DNA from: Laburnicola sp. R22_1
Lineage: Eukaryota; Ascomycota; Dothideomycetes; Pleosporales; Didymosphaeriaceae
Direction of reading: 5' to 3'
DNA: 64,000 nt
NCBI GenBank assembly: GCA_014281115.1
Contig: JACONQ010000012.1
Location: forward strand, 2,480,001 to 2,544,000
Below are positions 20,453 through 32,773 of the stretch, piece by piece. The stretch's first letter is position 1, and each line of letters opens with the position of its first letter. The notes under the pieces were generated by a model. It was not told where the DNA came from and made no database searches. It saw nothing but the letters and a program-made list of their open reading frames with translations. The translations under genes were made by a program, and so were the position numbers.

Positions 20453-22885
20453 ATGCGACGCCATCTACCCATTAACAATTCCTCTAATAAGAGCAAATAT
20501 ACTAAGTCTAATGCTAACAGCAGTGTTATATTAGACACAAACCTTATAGACAACAAAATGTGCAGTAACAAGAATGGCAAGCAAGGCAAAGAGGTAGAGA
20601 ACTAAGCATAGCTCTTTGCTAATAAGAATTATCCGCCTTAGCACTACACTAGCATACTAGAAACTTTTAATAAAAGAGAGTACACTAAGAAGGACTATAA
20701 GAAGAGTAGTACCTGTCTACTAGATTATATTAAAGACTAATAGAACTAGTAAGTCACATGCTCCTACTCTTTAGACTAAGAAATGCAATACTAACACAAG
20801 ATAGATGCTAAACCTACCTAGGAAAAACAGACCTCCGCTCCCATACAACTATGTCTATCCACACCCTATACACCTTCTTTAACTAGCTACTCAATTAGCG
20901 TTAAGGAAAGGGAGGTTGGAAACGCTAGGGTATTAAGTTCGCCAGCTCCCTTGGGACGTACTAAAAGGTGTACCGCCTTGTATATAAGAGAGTAACAAGT
21001 CTTAAGCTAAATAGAAAGATAAACTAGAGCATATATAAGGTCTATCCTGCCTCTTATTATATACCTTCTTTACCCTATAGCATATCTAAGCTGTATCGCA
21101 GGTGTTATAAAAGCTAGCTAAAAAGCACAGCATAAAGAAAATAGGCCGAGACAAGGCCTATATGTATGTAGAGGACCTCACTTAAGTCCTAGAGACAAAT
21201 CTTGTAATAACTAAAAAGCGATATTCCTATAGACGCTATTAGATACAAACCCAAATCTACCTACAACTTGGCGGTTTCACGGCAAATTGGCCAAAAGCTC
21301 TTCTTAGCCTCTACTATCAGCATATCCAGGTTACGCTGCTCTGAGATCCAGAGGGTGGGCCTTATTAGGTGTTACTTGAGCTAACTTTTAAATTCACAAA
21401 GGAGTTCCTTAGGATTAAAGATATGTAAGTTTTTTTCTTCTAAGATTTGTTCGTCTTGTAAAGATACTAATAATTTGGTTAGGAACACTTTCCCTATTCC
21501 TAAAGTTATCCATAATAAGACCCTTACCTTTAGCCCCCACGTATTCCTACTTAGAATACTCTTCCACAATAGGGCGTTTGCTGCGTACAATCTAACATCT
21601 CTAAAAAAGCTAAGCAGACTCTCTATTTTACTAGAGCGCAATAAGCTCCCATTGCGTCTTAATTAAAAACTAAATAATATTCCTATCTTCCGCATGGCAG
21701 AGAGGACTCTAGAAGGCTAGGTTATCTCTAAGGATAAACATCTCCCAGACTCTACGTTACAGCCTTAGATTAAAACCCTTAGGGAAATTACAGGTTTTGC
21801 ACAGGTCACTTAGCCCTATTTACTTCGCTACGCTAGAGGCAAGGCATTTAACAAGAATAGTAACATTAGCCTTAGCTACCAGTCCTAGCAGATCTTAAAC
21901 TAACATATATATAGGCAATGTTAGCGAGGCCATACAAAACCTAATAATAGGACATACTAACATACAGACGTTCTTAAAACACTACCTATCGCGACGTGTT
22001 ACAGTAGATACACAGGCAGTCATACAAGGCATACAACCCCAGGACGCGTTAATGTAAGCAGCTTGCATAATAAGTTAATTAATTAATGCCCAAAGGCTAA
22101 GGAGCCTTACACTAAAGCAATTAGCATTAGTAAACAATAATCCTATTGTTCGCTCGCTGCTGGCGCAATAGAAGCAACTTAAACGTAGCCTTAGAAACGC
22201 AATAAGATATTTGCACTACTAAGCGCTTACCTGTAAGATTAACCAGACAAGGCAGCAATTGCGGCATACTCTTCTTTAGGAGATTAAAGAGCGCTGGGAG
22301 TACAAGCAACCTGTGTGCAATATTAAGCAACAGCTTGCTAGCATTAAAGCTAAAGACGTTGCGGCAGCAGCGATGTCTTGTAATGCTATACTTCTAGCCC
22401 AAAAGGCATTAGTTAACACTGTCCTAACCTAACCAGGAACATCCCTATAAGAGGAAGTTAGTTGGCGCAACAGGGCCATTTGTGCCGTCATAGATTACTG
22501 TGGAATTAAAGAGGGTAGAATACACCTTTATTAACTAAAGCAATTAAATAGTCATATTATACCATTAGTTACTAGGGAAGAGGAGTTACAGCGTAAGATT
22601 AATAAGGAAGAGTTAGAAGCAGCCAAGGTGTTAGTATACAAGGAGAAGAGGCCAAGGATATGTTTTGTATACCTAGGTAACGAGAAATTGCCAATAGCTA
22701 AGCGCACACACTCGTTTTATACCTTAGGTAATCTTAGCACATATTTTATAAGAAAACACCTAGCAAATGTACGGGACAGAAATCTCCTTAGGTGCAGCCT
22801 CTGCGGGATCAACGTTAAGCACAAGATGCACTAGCAGCGACATACGCATAAGGTCCATAGTATTGTCTTATTGCGCGTTGCATAA
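20453..22885 (+). pseudogene. DUF3435 (tyrosine-recombinase-like) gene, RIP-decayed
   Basis: Translation with stops ignored gives successive family landmarks. KEYTKKDYKKSS-type and LLDYIKD text lies near 20670-20740. FSPHVFLLRILFHNRAFAAYNLTS (about 21530-21595), IPIFR, and GFAQVT-PYLLRYARGKAFN (about 21793-21850) follow. After a frame change come QNLIIGH, TFLKHYLSRRVTVDTQAV (about 21968-22022), and the C-terminal cysteine/histidine module CFVYLGNEKLPIAKR ... RKHL ... CSLCGI ... KMH*QRHTHKVH (about 22655-22865). The Arg of RYARGKAF and the Tyr of KHYLSRR sit where tyrosine recombinases need them. DUF3435 proteins include the captain recombinases of Starship giant elements, but most DUF3435 copies in fungi are not proven captains. 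Many stops and at least two frame changes make this copy dead. Confidence 0.75.
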
Positions 22886-25700
22886 ATCGAGGCTGCTACC
22901 CCTTTATTGCGACGCTAGTATAGTATCAACTAATTTATTCTACATTCCCTAGCATTTCCTTGTTGCCATTCTTAACACCACTTTAGCGGCAAGCTTACGT
23001 TTTCCTCTGTTTGCAGTACGTAACTCTTTATATAGTCTTAAACTCCACAGATTTTATATAGCAGTTAATAAAGGTAGCTATATAAAGCATTAAGAAGACT
23101 AAGCCCCAGTACTATAACGCAAAGTAGGTAATAGTAAGCCAGTTTGATACAGCTTTATACGCCACCTCGCTCTCGCTATAGCCATTTTTAGTTAAGATTC
23201 TTTATGGCTGTAGTATCCAAGGGTTAAAAACAATTCCAAACAAGAGGTAGATTACTAAGATAACAACAACAACCAAAGTTAAGTATATATTAAATAGCTA
23301 ATTAGGTAACATATTCTATTGTAATAATAAAATTAATTATAATAATTAGGAAGGATCTTAAAAACAATTAGCTAAACTAAGTTGTTAAAGTTAACAATCT
23401 AGCTTAATCTAAGCCGATCTATGTTTATCTCCAGAATAGTACTAGTTCCTAACAGGCACAAGAAGAAAAATGTCTCCTGCCTTACTAGTGTCTCTTACTT
23501 TGCGCTAGCCCAAAAAAGCATGCGTAACGTAACGTTACCCTTCTACTTTTATCAAATCCCGCCATGTTCCGCGCGCAGCGGCATAATTAAACCCGCACTT
23601 AGATCTTACCATATCAGGAGCATACTGTAATAATACAGAGGAAGGGAGATTATGCAAGCGCCTAACGTTAATTAGCCAATAGAACACAGCTTTAGTCCAA
23701 CTAATTAGCTCTCCTTAAGCCAAGTAAGGAAATTATGAGCATTAGAATAATAATGTGGCAGCACTACAGAGGTGGCAGCACATTTATTGCTATTTCCATG
23801 TAGCTTTGACATTATTTGTTTGCATAGTTATAGAAGTCACTTTACATTTATAATACCAAGACAATACACTATATTCTTTCTAGACAAAGAAAACTAAATT
23901 TTCCTCTAGGTGTCTTCGAATTAGATTATGCTTACGCAGGACCGAGACGCTTATATCTAAAAGCCCTATCTAGCTTCCTGTGTGTGTGTATGTGTTGGGA
24001 TAGGCCTAACGTTATATATACTACTCTATGCCTAACAATAACTATTATTATTATTTGGTACCTTTTTGGGTTGCACTAGCACTATGGTATAGAGTAATGC
24101 TTGCATTATAAATGTTGCATTTATACAAATACTTTCTTATTTTCTATTTTCTATTTTCTATTTTAGTATTCAGATCTGCACTTTTAAAAACCTAATTTTA
24201 GAAGAAGAAACTTTTTAAATAATAATTGGAATATCCGCTTATTAAATCTAGGAATTAAACATAACGGTTTGCATAGTGACTGAAGCTCTTATGGACCAGG
24301 TTCCTGGGTGGGCTGCCTTCATATGGGCGGCACTCCCCAAAGGGCAGGTCCCACGTTAGCAGGTTAGGAAGTACGGCCTATTAGCCCCTGCGCCTTAAGC
24401 ACCCCCACGCTATAATCTGCCCATGCGGGCGAACTCTCTGTGCAGTTAATTCACCCACACAGCCAATTTGACTGTAGCGCAAATGCCCGCACGCTAAAAT
24501 CGCCTGTGCACAATAATACTGTGCGGCTTATATTGCCGCACTCTTTTTTTATACCCTGCAACATGCGCCTACGTTCGCTAAATGCCTATATGGGAAACGC
24601 CCTTGCACTTAAAAACGCCATGTATAGCTATATATTGTGGCCTCCCCTTATACTAAGGTCTTTGCAAATTAGTAGGTCCCACTTTGCCACCTAATAGGCT
24701 GTATAAGCATTCGCAAGAGCGCTCTCATCCTAATATCAACGCGATGGCGCACTTAAATAAGTAGTGCTCTTGTGGACCTATATTGTAATAAACTGCTACT
24801 GCCGCTGCGCTTGGCGGACTATAACTTAGATACACAGCCATATAGGAATCTAGTGAGCAGCGTTCTAAATAAAGGACAAGGAAACTTAGTATCATAAGGT
24901 ATGAGGGCATAAGGGCAAGCTAGCAGAAACCTAGGATATATAGTAGGGTAAGTGTGAAGGCGTTAAAGTTGTAAATTACAACAAAGCCTCTAGTACAGTA
25001 TATACACAGGAGTGGCAATTGAAGGAATAGAAATACAGGCGCAGATATGTTAGTAGGGCGAGATGTGCGTAATATTAGTAATAGATAGAAGCTAGGGAAG
25101 AAGTGGAGGCAAGGCATACGTTTTGTGTGTTCTAAAGGGCCGCCACTCCTTTTACATAGGCATAATAACAGTTAACAAGGATCTCTGTCCATCTATACTA
25201 TTCTGTGGTACTAGTATAAGTATGCTAGATGTCTGTAAGGCGGTTTATCAGATAGGGGATGCTAATTAGCCTAAGGATTTGTTAATCTAGGACGTCGCAA
25301 ACATTATTAGCTAGCAATAGGCTAATTAAGAAATTTATTAGTGGCTGCGTATTGTGTTGTAATAGCGCCGAAGAGGTATTATAACGCTAATATAATAAGA
25401 CGACTATTGCTGCGTTTGATAGACTTATTATGTTGTGGAGCTGGCTTGTCTTCTTACTAGTCTATGCCTGCGATGGCCGCAACGGCGACCCTATAGATCC
25501 GAATCAATGTGGTAGGACGCGTAATGGCCTAGTGGAACTATTGCGGCCGCCACCAAGGTGTTTAATAAGTCAGATAATGTTATTTTCTCTATAAAGGTAA
25601 CTTAGCGTTAGTAAACATTCGAGAACAAGTGCAAGCTGTTAAACTTCTCTTAGAAAATTGCTATGCATTTCCTGCAGCGAATGCGTATTTGTTACTATTA
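22886..25700. other. Decayed sequence without recognisable genes
   Basis: Moderately AT-rich with frequent TAA/TAG in all frames. A GC-richer stretch at 24290-24430 (TGGACCAGGTTCCTGGGTGG) has no identifiable origin. This lies directly downstream of the DUF3435 relic. Confidence 0.5.
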
Positions 25701-25704
25701 ATTT

Positions 25705-26257
25705 AATAACCTCCCCCCCTGTGTGGCAATAGACACCTCTGTCCCAAAGAAAATAATAGGTACTTTAACTTTATAGTAATATTAATCTACGCACGTACTC
25801 TTAATCTTATTAATAAATTATAAGCACTATTTCTAGATAGTTTTTAAGCTATATCGTAGGTTGCATCTAAAAATTACACAAAGTTAGTTGTCCTATACAC
25901 TGTCTAGTGTACGGAATATTTATTAACCCTGCGACACTATTTCCGCCACAACAACGCTATCTTGTCTCTTTACTAGCTAAGAACGAGTATATATCTGTCT
26001 AAAAAGTATATCATATTAATTTATAGCATTTAGAGACAATTTCTATTATGAGCGTGGCGTAAAAACGCATGTCCGCCACGGAGGTTGGTACATCTAACAT
26101 GCCAGAGCCACAGAAGCGAGCAGGGCAGTACAATTATGTAACTGCAATATTCACCCCAGCTTTAGTCAGTGCGTTTTCTTACGTATCCCCCAGCCTTGCG
26201 GATTCGGCGGTCTAGCCTTTTCTAGATTAGACGGGAGTGCCCTGTGTGCAGGAAAGA
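25705..26257 (+). repeat. Inverted-repeat arm, left (unit I)
   Basis: It starts AACCTCCCCCCCTGTGTGGC and contains AATAATAGGTACTTTAACTT about 50 bp in. Its diverged reverse complement is at 32774-33310: alignable blocks run the full ~550 bp (ATAGTTT..AAG, ATTTCCGCCACAAC-like, GTACATCTA, ATTATGTAACT, GTTTTCTTACGT, CTAGCCTTTTCTAG, TGTGCAGGAAAGA). Differences are largely transitions. Confidence 0.75.
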
Positions 26258-26529
26258 TGTTAGACAACTAAAATCTTTAGTTTGTAGAAGTATCTACTCA
26301 TGCTTAATACTAGGGCAAGCGATTGTTCTTCGAAATCACAGGGATTGCAGCTTATATCGTAAATGAGCTATCCGCATTGCATATACAGTAATTACAGTAA
26401 CACTGTTACCAACCATTGAAGGCACCATTCATTTCGCTTTCAGTTCATATTATGACGCGCGAAGCAGAAGCAAAATTTTGCAAAGACTCCATAAATAGCC
26501 TACAGTAGGAGATGAGTACAAAGCGTCAC

Positions 26530-26701
26530 AAGGATTCGGTGCGCATTGCAGATGCGGCGGCGCCTCTCTCGAGCAGCAGCTTCATTATCTGCTCGTGGCC
26601 TCCCTCTGAAGCCGCCTGGAGTGCGCTGCCGAAGACTCCGCCCTGCGCATTGACGTCGGCGCCCTTGTCGAGTAGCAGCTTAGTCCACAGCAATGCGCAA
26701 C
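26530..26701 (-). pseudogene. Ankyrin-repeat fragment
   Basis: The minus strand reads [14 protein letters not shown], then [19 protein letters not shown] and LERGAAASA, i.e. about one and a half canonical ankyrin repeats, then a stop. No start or further repeats are visible. It lies ~170 bp beyond the 3' end of a same-strand gene whose N-terminal domain is normally found in NACHT-ankyrin NLR proteins, so it may be the remnant of an NLR tail. Confidence 0.7.
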
Positions 26702-26870
26702 GTTCATGACATATGAAACAGCGAAAGATAAGCTCGTTCTACTAATTCATGTTCAAGTAACCGCTAGAGATACTAGACTAAGATAATTTGGAGGGAAACT
26801 GAAGGTGAGCGAAGTGCTTATGCGGAAGTTCGGGAATTCTTAGATCCGGCTATTCGGATAATAGCCCTCA

Positions 26871-29800
26871 TCAGTGGGCCTTGTTTGTAAATAGATGTAA
26901 CCAAAACATGGGTAAGAGAGTAGCTACTACAGCCGTTGGAATCGAAGCATTCTGCAGGTCTCCCCGATGATTCCAGACGAAGAGCCAGCACATCCAGAAC
27001 GCAAACGGTGACCCAAGCAAAAGGAAATTATATAGGGCCACCATTAAGAAGGAGATATTCTCTTGAGCATACAGACCCCAGAAGTAACCCCGTTTGGGGA
27101 TTCCAACCGCCAGCGCTTTGATACGCTTCGGAACGCGTTCGAGAGCATCATCATCAGGTCGACAGACTTCGTTGTTACAAGAAAAAAGGATATGCTTGTG
27201 GCGTTGACCACCCCCGTAGCATGAATAGAATCTTGTCTCGAATTCGTGACGGTCAATTGGAGGCATCGGGTCGGACGGTTTTCGAGGCTTCGGTACGTAC
27301 AGATAGTCCGGATCGTTCTCAGGCATGCTCTCGCCCCTAGGAACGCTACAATCATAATCGAATTTTTCGAACTGTCAAAACTACGTTAGTGGAAGTACTT
27401 TTTGGAATATTACTAAGTTTCGGGAATTCAGTTTTACCTTGACAAAGTCGCAGTGCGTGAATCTCCAGACACTGAAAAAGCGCCTCAGGTAACCTTTCAT
27501 TTTGTAGTACTCAGCTCGAAGTTCTTTGAAAAATTGGTCGTCCCCAAGTCCATGCACGTTAATCTCTGCAACGCTGTGCTCACCTCCACGCTTGACGCCA
27601 AGGAAGACGTAGCCGGTCATCTTTGGCGGGGCATTGTTTGCGGTTTCAGAGCTGCCTCGAGCCGCCTCATTTGGGCCTTGTTGAGAGGGGTCGGTGTCAC
27701 TTCGTGAGATAATTTGTGCTTGCAAAGCGACATTCTGCGTATGTGTCGGAAGCGTACTCTTTGACCTGCTCTTGAATATATTTAAGACTCGATTTAATCC
27801 TTTACCAACCCAGTCAGGAACTTGAGCTCTACGGTGAGCACCACACCTCTATAGTATGTTAGTGATTACAAGTGAACACGTACGAGCTACCATCTAAGGC
27901 TTACGCATTGCCATAGTAAGTAAACATGACCAGGAAGAAGCGGATGAATCGGCTCCTGTAGAGGCCACCAGTTCCATATAGTTCCAGAAAGCCGTTCGAC
28001 TTCATATTTCCACTTGTCTATAAGTGAAACATGGAGATCGGAAACGAAAATTGAGACTGGATTGACTGACTGTAATTGTGAAATTACGCTTAGGAGCATA
28101 GCCGTGTTCTTATTTGAGGCCCCGCCAGCTTGTTTGAGAATGCGTTGAGAGACGCGGTCCAGCCCGCAGGAGAACGTCGAGAAGACAAAGTCTTGCAAAT
28201 TTTGTTTTAAAAGCTGGAATGCTCTGCTATTAGATAGAAAGGCTGCGAGTGACTGTACGTTGAAGTCTCGTGGTTCGTCGATCTCTCCCTCTTGATCATC
28301 ATCACTAGAGCTAGATTCAGCAGAACGCCCTTCCAGTACGCTCTCGTGTGGCCGTGACGAGCTATCCAGAAAACGCTGGATTTTCGCATCCCGATCAGGC
28401 GGCTCTTTACCAATATCAAGGCTATTAGATTCGTCGCAAACCGTTCGCCGCACTTTGTTCGCAATACGCTGTAACCAAGATCTAGATTGAAGATACTTGA
28501 CAACGGTGAGCTGCGGGAGCGAGGCAGCTTCCACGCTCAGGTCTTTCGAGTATCGGTAAAGCAATCGACGGAGGTTCCTCTCCAGTCTAGCGGGACCGAC
28601 ATTGGGGTCCGTGATGGCGTTGACGCACAGCGATCGTATCTCATCGTCAGCGATGAGAATATAAGCAAAAGCGTCGGTTGCGGATATTTGTATCGTCGAT
28701 GAAAATGAAGTTCTTGACGAATTCGACTGCGTATCGATCGAGAATGAGGACCCTAACGCCCAGCTATCATCGGCGGAATCAGATTCATCAGCGCGCGCCG
28801 AGAGAACATCTTCAGTATTAGGGAGATTTTCCATCTCGAGATCCTCTTCATCCGGCTCTTCTGGTGAAGTATGGCGTAACTCAGGAGCACTGAGACCTCT
28901 TTGGAAGTCTTCGATCGGCGACAAGACGCTATTTTCTTTTGCATAATTTCTCGACTGACCGTCTTTTCTCTCCAAAGCTTTCGAATATGCATGACCGACC
29001 ACGTTAGGACAAAGGTCTGCCCAATGCCCAGATTTCCCACATTCATCGCAGTTGCGAATATTCGATGGTACCTCTCCATCGTTCAAAGCGAGCTCTTTCA
29101 TTAATGCTTTATGCAGAGCAAGATTTTGTTCCGCGCTTCCAGTCGGACCAACGCGAATCTGCAGCTTCTCTGCTAGAAGTTCGCGGGCACTCAAATGGGA
29201 GGGTAGATTAAGCGGCTTAAGGAGGTCGACGATGGAGGTTTTCCAATTTAAATTAGGGCAATCTTCAGCTATGTGGCCTTGTCCTTTGCCTAATAGCAAA
29301 AATAAATGAGCCACATGTCACATTATACGTCGGCGAAGACTCACATTTTATGCAACGGATTGAGTGCCTGCATTTTGATGCCCTGTGCCCTGGGTAGAGG
29401 CCTAAGTGCATCGTCATTAGTGGAGTGTTTCTTAGATTGAAACGATAGTCGCACATTTACCACAGCTGTCTGGGCAGTTGTTCTCCCAATGCGCTCCTGA
29501 TCCGCAGTTGAAGCAACGACTAGCTCTCCGGCGATTCTCCATTATCTCTTTCCACGTCTTCTCGCCTTTCCATCGTCTCTCGCGCTCTCCTGTCTTCTCG
29601 TGAATCCACGGACCGGTTCCATCCTGTCTGCGCTGTATGATGTCTGATTCTTCAGCGGGATAAGCTGTGGGCGACTTCCAATCCAGAAGCCTACGGTGCC
29701 TCACAGAGTCTTGATCTTGTTGGATCTTGTCTATGTCAGACAGGATAACGGGTCGGTGCGTCCGAACGAAGTCGGTATCATCTTTGATGGCTTCAGAGAG

Positions 29801-30263
29801 TTTGCTTAGATATATAAGCAGTGTTGGCTTGCAGCACTAGGACAGGAGCTTACAAGTGGTCCATCTGTAACGCGATCTCCACCAGCGTTTTCAAACGCTC
29901 TATTCGATCCAGTATGCTAGCAATCTCCTCTTTCTTAAACTTCCACACGAGCGCCTCGCCTACTTTCTTTAGTCTACCTCCGTCTGTCATCTTACTCTGT
30001 AGCTCTTCGAGCGCCTGCTTGAACTGGTCGAGCGGTCCATCCTCAACGCCGAGGGCTCGGACGGCGGTGTACCACGGCGCACCGGCGCTTCCCTCTTCGA
30101 GACGGAACCTCAAATCAAAAAGGAGGCTATGTACGTTTGAAGCCTCAACAGCGCACTTTGCACGATCTTTCGAGGCATCTTCGACATCGTTTAGGTACTT
30201 AAGGACCGTGGCCGATAGCTGGAGAACTGCGATAATGCTGGCTGTGACGCTGAGCGGATCCAT
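26871..30263 (-). CDS. HeLo-like/STAND N-terminal domain fused to four zinc knuckles and a membrane-anchored C terminus
   Basis: Six exons (29854-30263, 29455-29804, 29345-29401, 27905-29289, 27438-27848, 26871-27371) with five 49-66 nt GT-AG introns join into 1,037 residues without a stop. Residues 1 to ~190 (MDPLSVTASIIAVLQL ... FKLSEAIKDDT ... LDWKSPTAYPAEESDIIQRRQ) match the fungal N-terminal domain of STAND/NLR proteins. Four CX2CX4HX4C knuckles follow: CFNCGSGAHWENNC (234-247), CGKCLYPGHRASKC (251-264), CIKCKGQGHIAEDC (270-283) and CDECGKSGHWADLC (353-366). An acidic disordered middle leads to a C-terminal region with YVFLGVKRGG, WRFTHCDFVKF and two hydrophobic segments (~977-1004, ~1014-1032) around DLQNASIP. 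The splice junctions themselves rebuild knuckles 2 and 3, which supports the model. There is no NACHT or ATPase domain. A membrane-linked, nucleic-acid- or protein-binding immune-type receptor is an inference. It is intact although RIP-damaged repeats flank it. Confidence 0.8.
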
Positions 30264-30913
30264 ACCCAGACGAAACCAACGGACGAAGCAAATGCGTATA
30301 GAAGAGCTGCTTGGGAGGAGAGTGGCATCGTGTAGGCAGTGAGGTTGTAAGCGCCTAGGCTGAGGGGTTGCCGCAGCAAGGCTGAACAGCTGCATGCGAT
30401 GTGCGCTGTACTGCGCCGCACTGTATCGATACGACCAATCAGGTGCAATCACGTGACAGGTTTACCATTGACCAGAAGGAGCCTTCTACAATCCGTGTTG
30501 AAAGGTACTAACGTCAAACGATGCTCCCTTGTGAGATGGAGGTTGATTCGCGTCGCGTGAACGCGGCAGGTTTCGATCGCTGTTACCTTGTGGCGTGCAG
30601 TTCGTCGCACCAAGTGTGACGTCTAGATTTTGCCAATGGAGTCAATGCGTCTCCGCTGCATGGCCAGAGCGACCCCGGAGTCGATCGAGTGACTACCGGC
30701 CAGGGCTCCTGCAGAAGAAAATCTCCGCGATCCTCGAGTCAGCGGTTTGGAGCCGTGACGAGGAGGGAAAGCGCGAGGTAAGCGCGAGTCAAGCGCTGCC
30801 GAGAACTAAAAATAAGCGTGAGTGGGCAAGCGGCGTGGCCTCTGCTGGTGCTGCTCTGTGCCTCTTCGTGCTGCCCAGCGCTCCACACCCACCACCGCCG
30901 TCGCTGTCGCAGA

Positions 30914-32580
30914 ATGGACAGCGCAACGCTCGCGCTGTCGGAGGGCCTCGACCCTATAGAGAATAGAACCTATGCAGCCTTGTCAAGGTCTAAGAAGATC
31001 CCTTACACTACCGTATGGCACCGCGCACACGGACGACCTTCGATGCAGGACAAGGCCAAAAGCCAACAGTACCTCACAGAGTCTGACGAAGACGCCCTCG
31101 TTGAGTATGTCCTGCGAATGGCTAACAACGGATTTCCTATTCCAGTTAAGTACCTGCGTTCACTAGCCCATGTTATCGCGCGTCAACGGACCTCCATCAG
31201 ACGATCCGTCCTCCCGGCCACAACTGGCCTCAGGCTTTCTGCAAGCGCCACCCCGAACTCAAGGCGAAGAGGGTCAAGGCGCTGGACTGGAACCGGCATG
31301 ACAAGAACATCTACGGCAAGGTGCGGCATTGGTTTGACATCATTGGCGTGGAACTAGATAGGGCGGACGTGCTACCGGAGAACGTGTACAACATGGACGA
31401 GACTGGAGTCATGTTGAGCATGCGCGGCTCGCTCAAGGTCCTGGTAGGCAAAGACGATCTGCGCAGGTATCGAGGCGCGGGCGTCAAGCGGACGATGGTG
31501 ACGGCCATCGAGTGCATCTCCGCAGACGGTAGGTGGCTGCATCCACTGATCATATGGCCAGCTGCAACCCATCGCAGCACTTGGACTACGCATCCCACCC
31601 CCGGATGGCATTTTGCCTGCTCGCAGACAGGCTATACCGATTCCAAAATCAGCTATGACTGGCTCAGGTTGGTGTTCGATCCGCAGACCAGAACGCGGGC
31701 GAACGGCCGGCCCCGCATATTAATCTGCGATGGCTTCGGCACCCACGAGTCGCTCGAAATCCTAACATACTGCCTTGAAAACAACATTATCCTTTGCCGC
31801 ATACCTTCGCACACATCGCACAAGCTCCAGCCGTGCGACGTGAGCGTGTTTGCCGCACTAAAGGCTGCTTATCGGGAACAAGTCGAGAAACTGTATCGAG
31901 GCGGGGCTAACACGGTCGGCAAGCAGCATTTCACGCTTCTCTACAGTCGTGCACGCGAGCAGGCGTTTACTAGTCGCAACGTCAAGTCCGGCTGGTCCAA
32001 GACAGGTCTGTATCCGTTCAGCCCACACAGAGTGCTCAAAGATATCCAGAAGCCAGTAGCCGAACTGCGTGTTCCAAACAACACAGGTGCAATGACAAAT
32101 ACGGAAGTACTCCAAACGCCAGTGACATCAGAGGCTCTCACTGCGCTGCACAGCCAAATTAACCGTGACACTCCGCTACTTGACGCCCCGAACAGACACC
32201 GTCTACAGAAACTGGCCAACGCCGCCCGCAAGTGCTTCGCCGAGCGTGCGCTTCTCCTCGATGAGAATCGGTTGCTGTTCGAGCAGAACAACGAGAGCAA
32301 TTGCCGCAAGTCGGTCAGGGCTACTAAGGTTGGGGAGGCAAAAGTGATGAGCTACGACGATATCGTAGAAGCGCAGGCGAAGCGCGATGCGAAGGATGGT
32401 GCGGTGCGGGGAGGGAAGCGCGGAGGAAAGCGTGGAGCGAAGCGCAAAAGTTGTGCATCCGCGAAGACGCCAGCGAAGAGGGCGCGGAAGAGCGAGGTAG
32501 AAGTAGCTGAAGATGAGATTGAAATGATGTGGTTGGGGGATTACTGCTCTGTTCTTAGCTTCAGGCATTGTGTAAGTTGA
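30914..32580 (+). CDS. pogo-type DDE transposase, nearly intact, one frameshift
   Basis: From ATG 30914 (MDSATLALSEGLDP) the frame encodes an N-terminal HTH region up to LRSLAHVIARQR. The rest (HNWPQAFCKRHPELK onward) is in another frame to TGA 32578-32580, so one indel lies near 31175-31200; a 56-nt GT-AG intron is possible but would remove conserved residues. All three catalytic Asp are present: VYNMDETG, LICDGFGTHES and LQPCDVSVF. No in-frame RIP-type stops occur, unlike the other pogo copies here. The tail is Lys/Arg-rich (KRGGKRGAKRKS). I found no TIR or TA-flanked ends around it. It could be a recently broken element whose TIRs I missed, or a host-retained transposase. Confidence 0.7.
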
Positions 32581-32773
32581 GTTAATGAATTGTAATATGC
32601 ATATTCTTCGCTACCTGCATATCATGAACGTTGCGCATCACTCAATTAAGTCACAGTGACCAGTCTATCGTCCGTTAGTTTTCGAGAAATGCTCTGCGGA
32701 TATCCTTTCTGCTAGAAATATACAGTTGATCACTCACGGACGGTGAGGCCGGCTCGCGTCACAAGCTTGTGCT

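Noticed and set aside
29821..30342. 173-codon plus-strand frame
   Set aside because: Antisense to exon 1 of the HeLo-like gene, whose minus-strand frame has clear family residues and consistent splicing.
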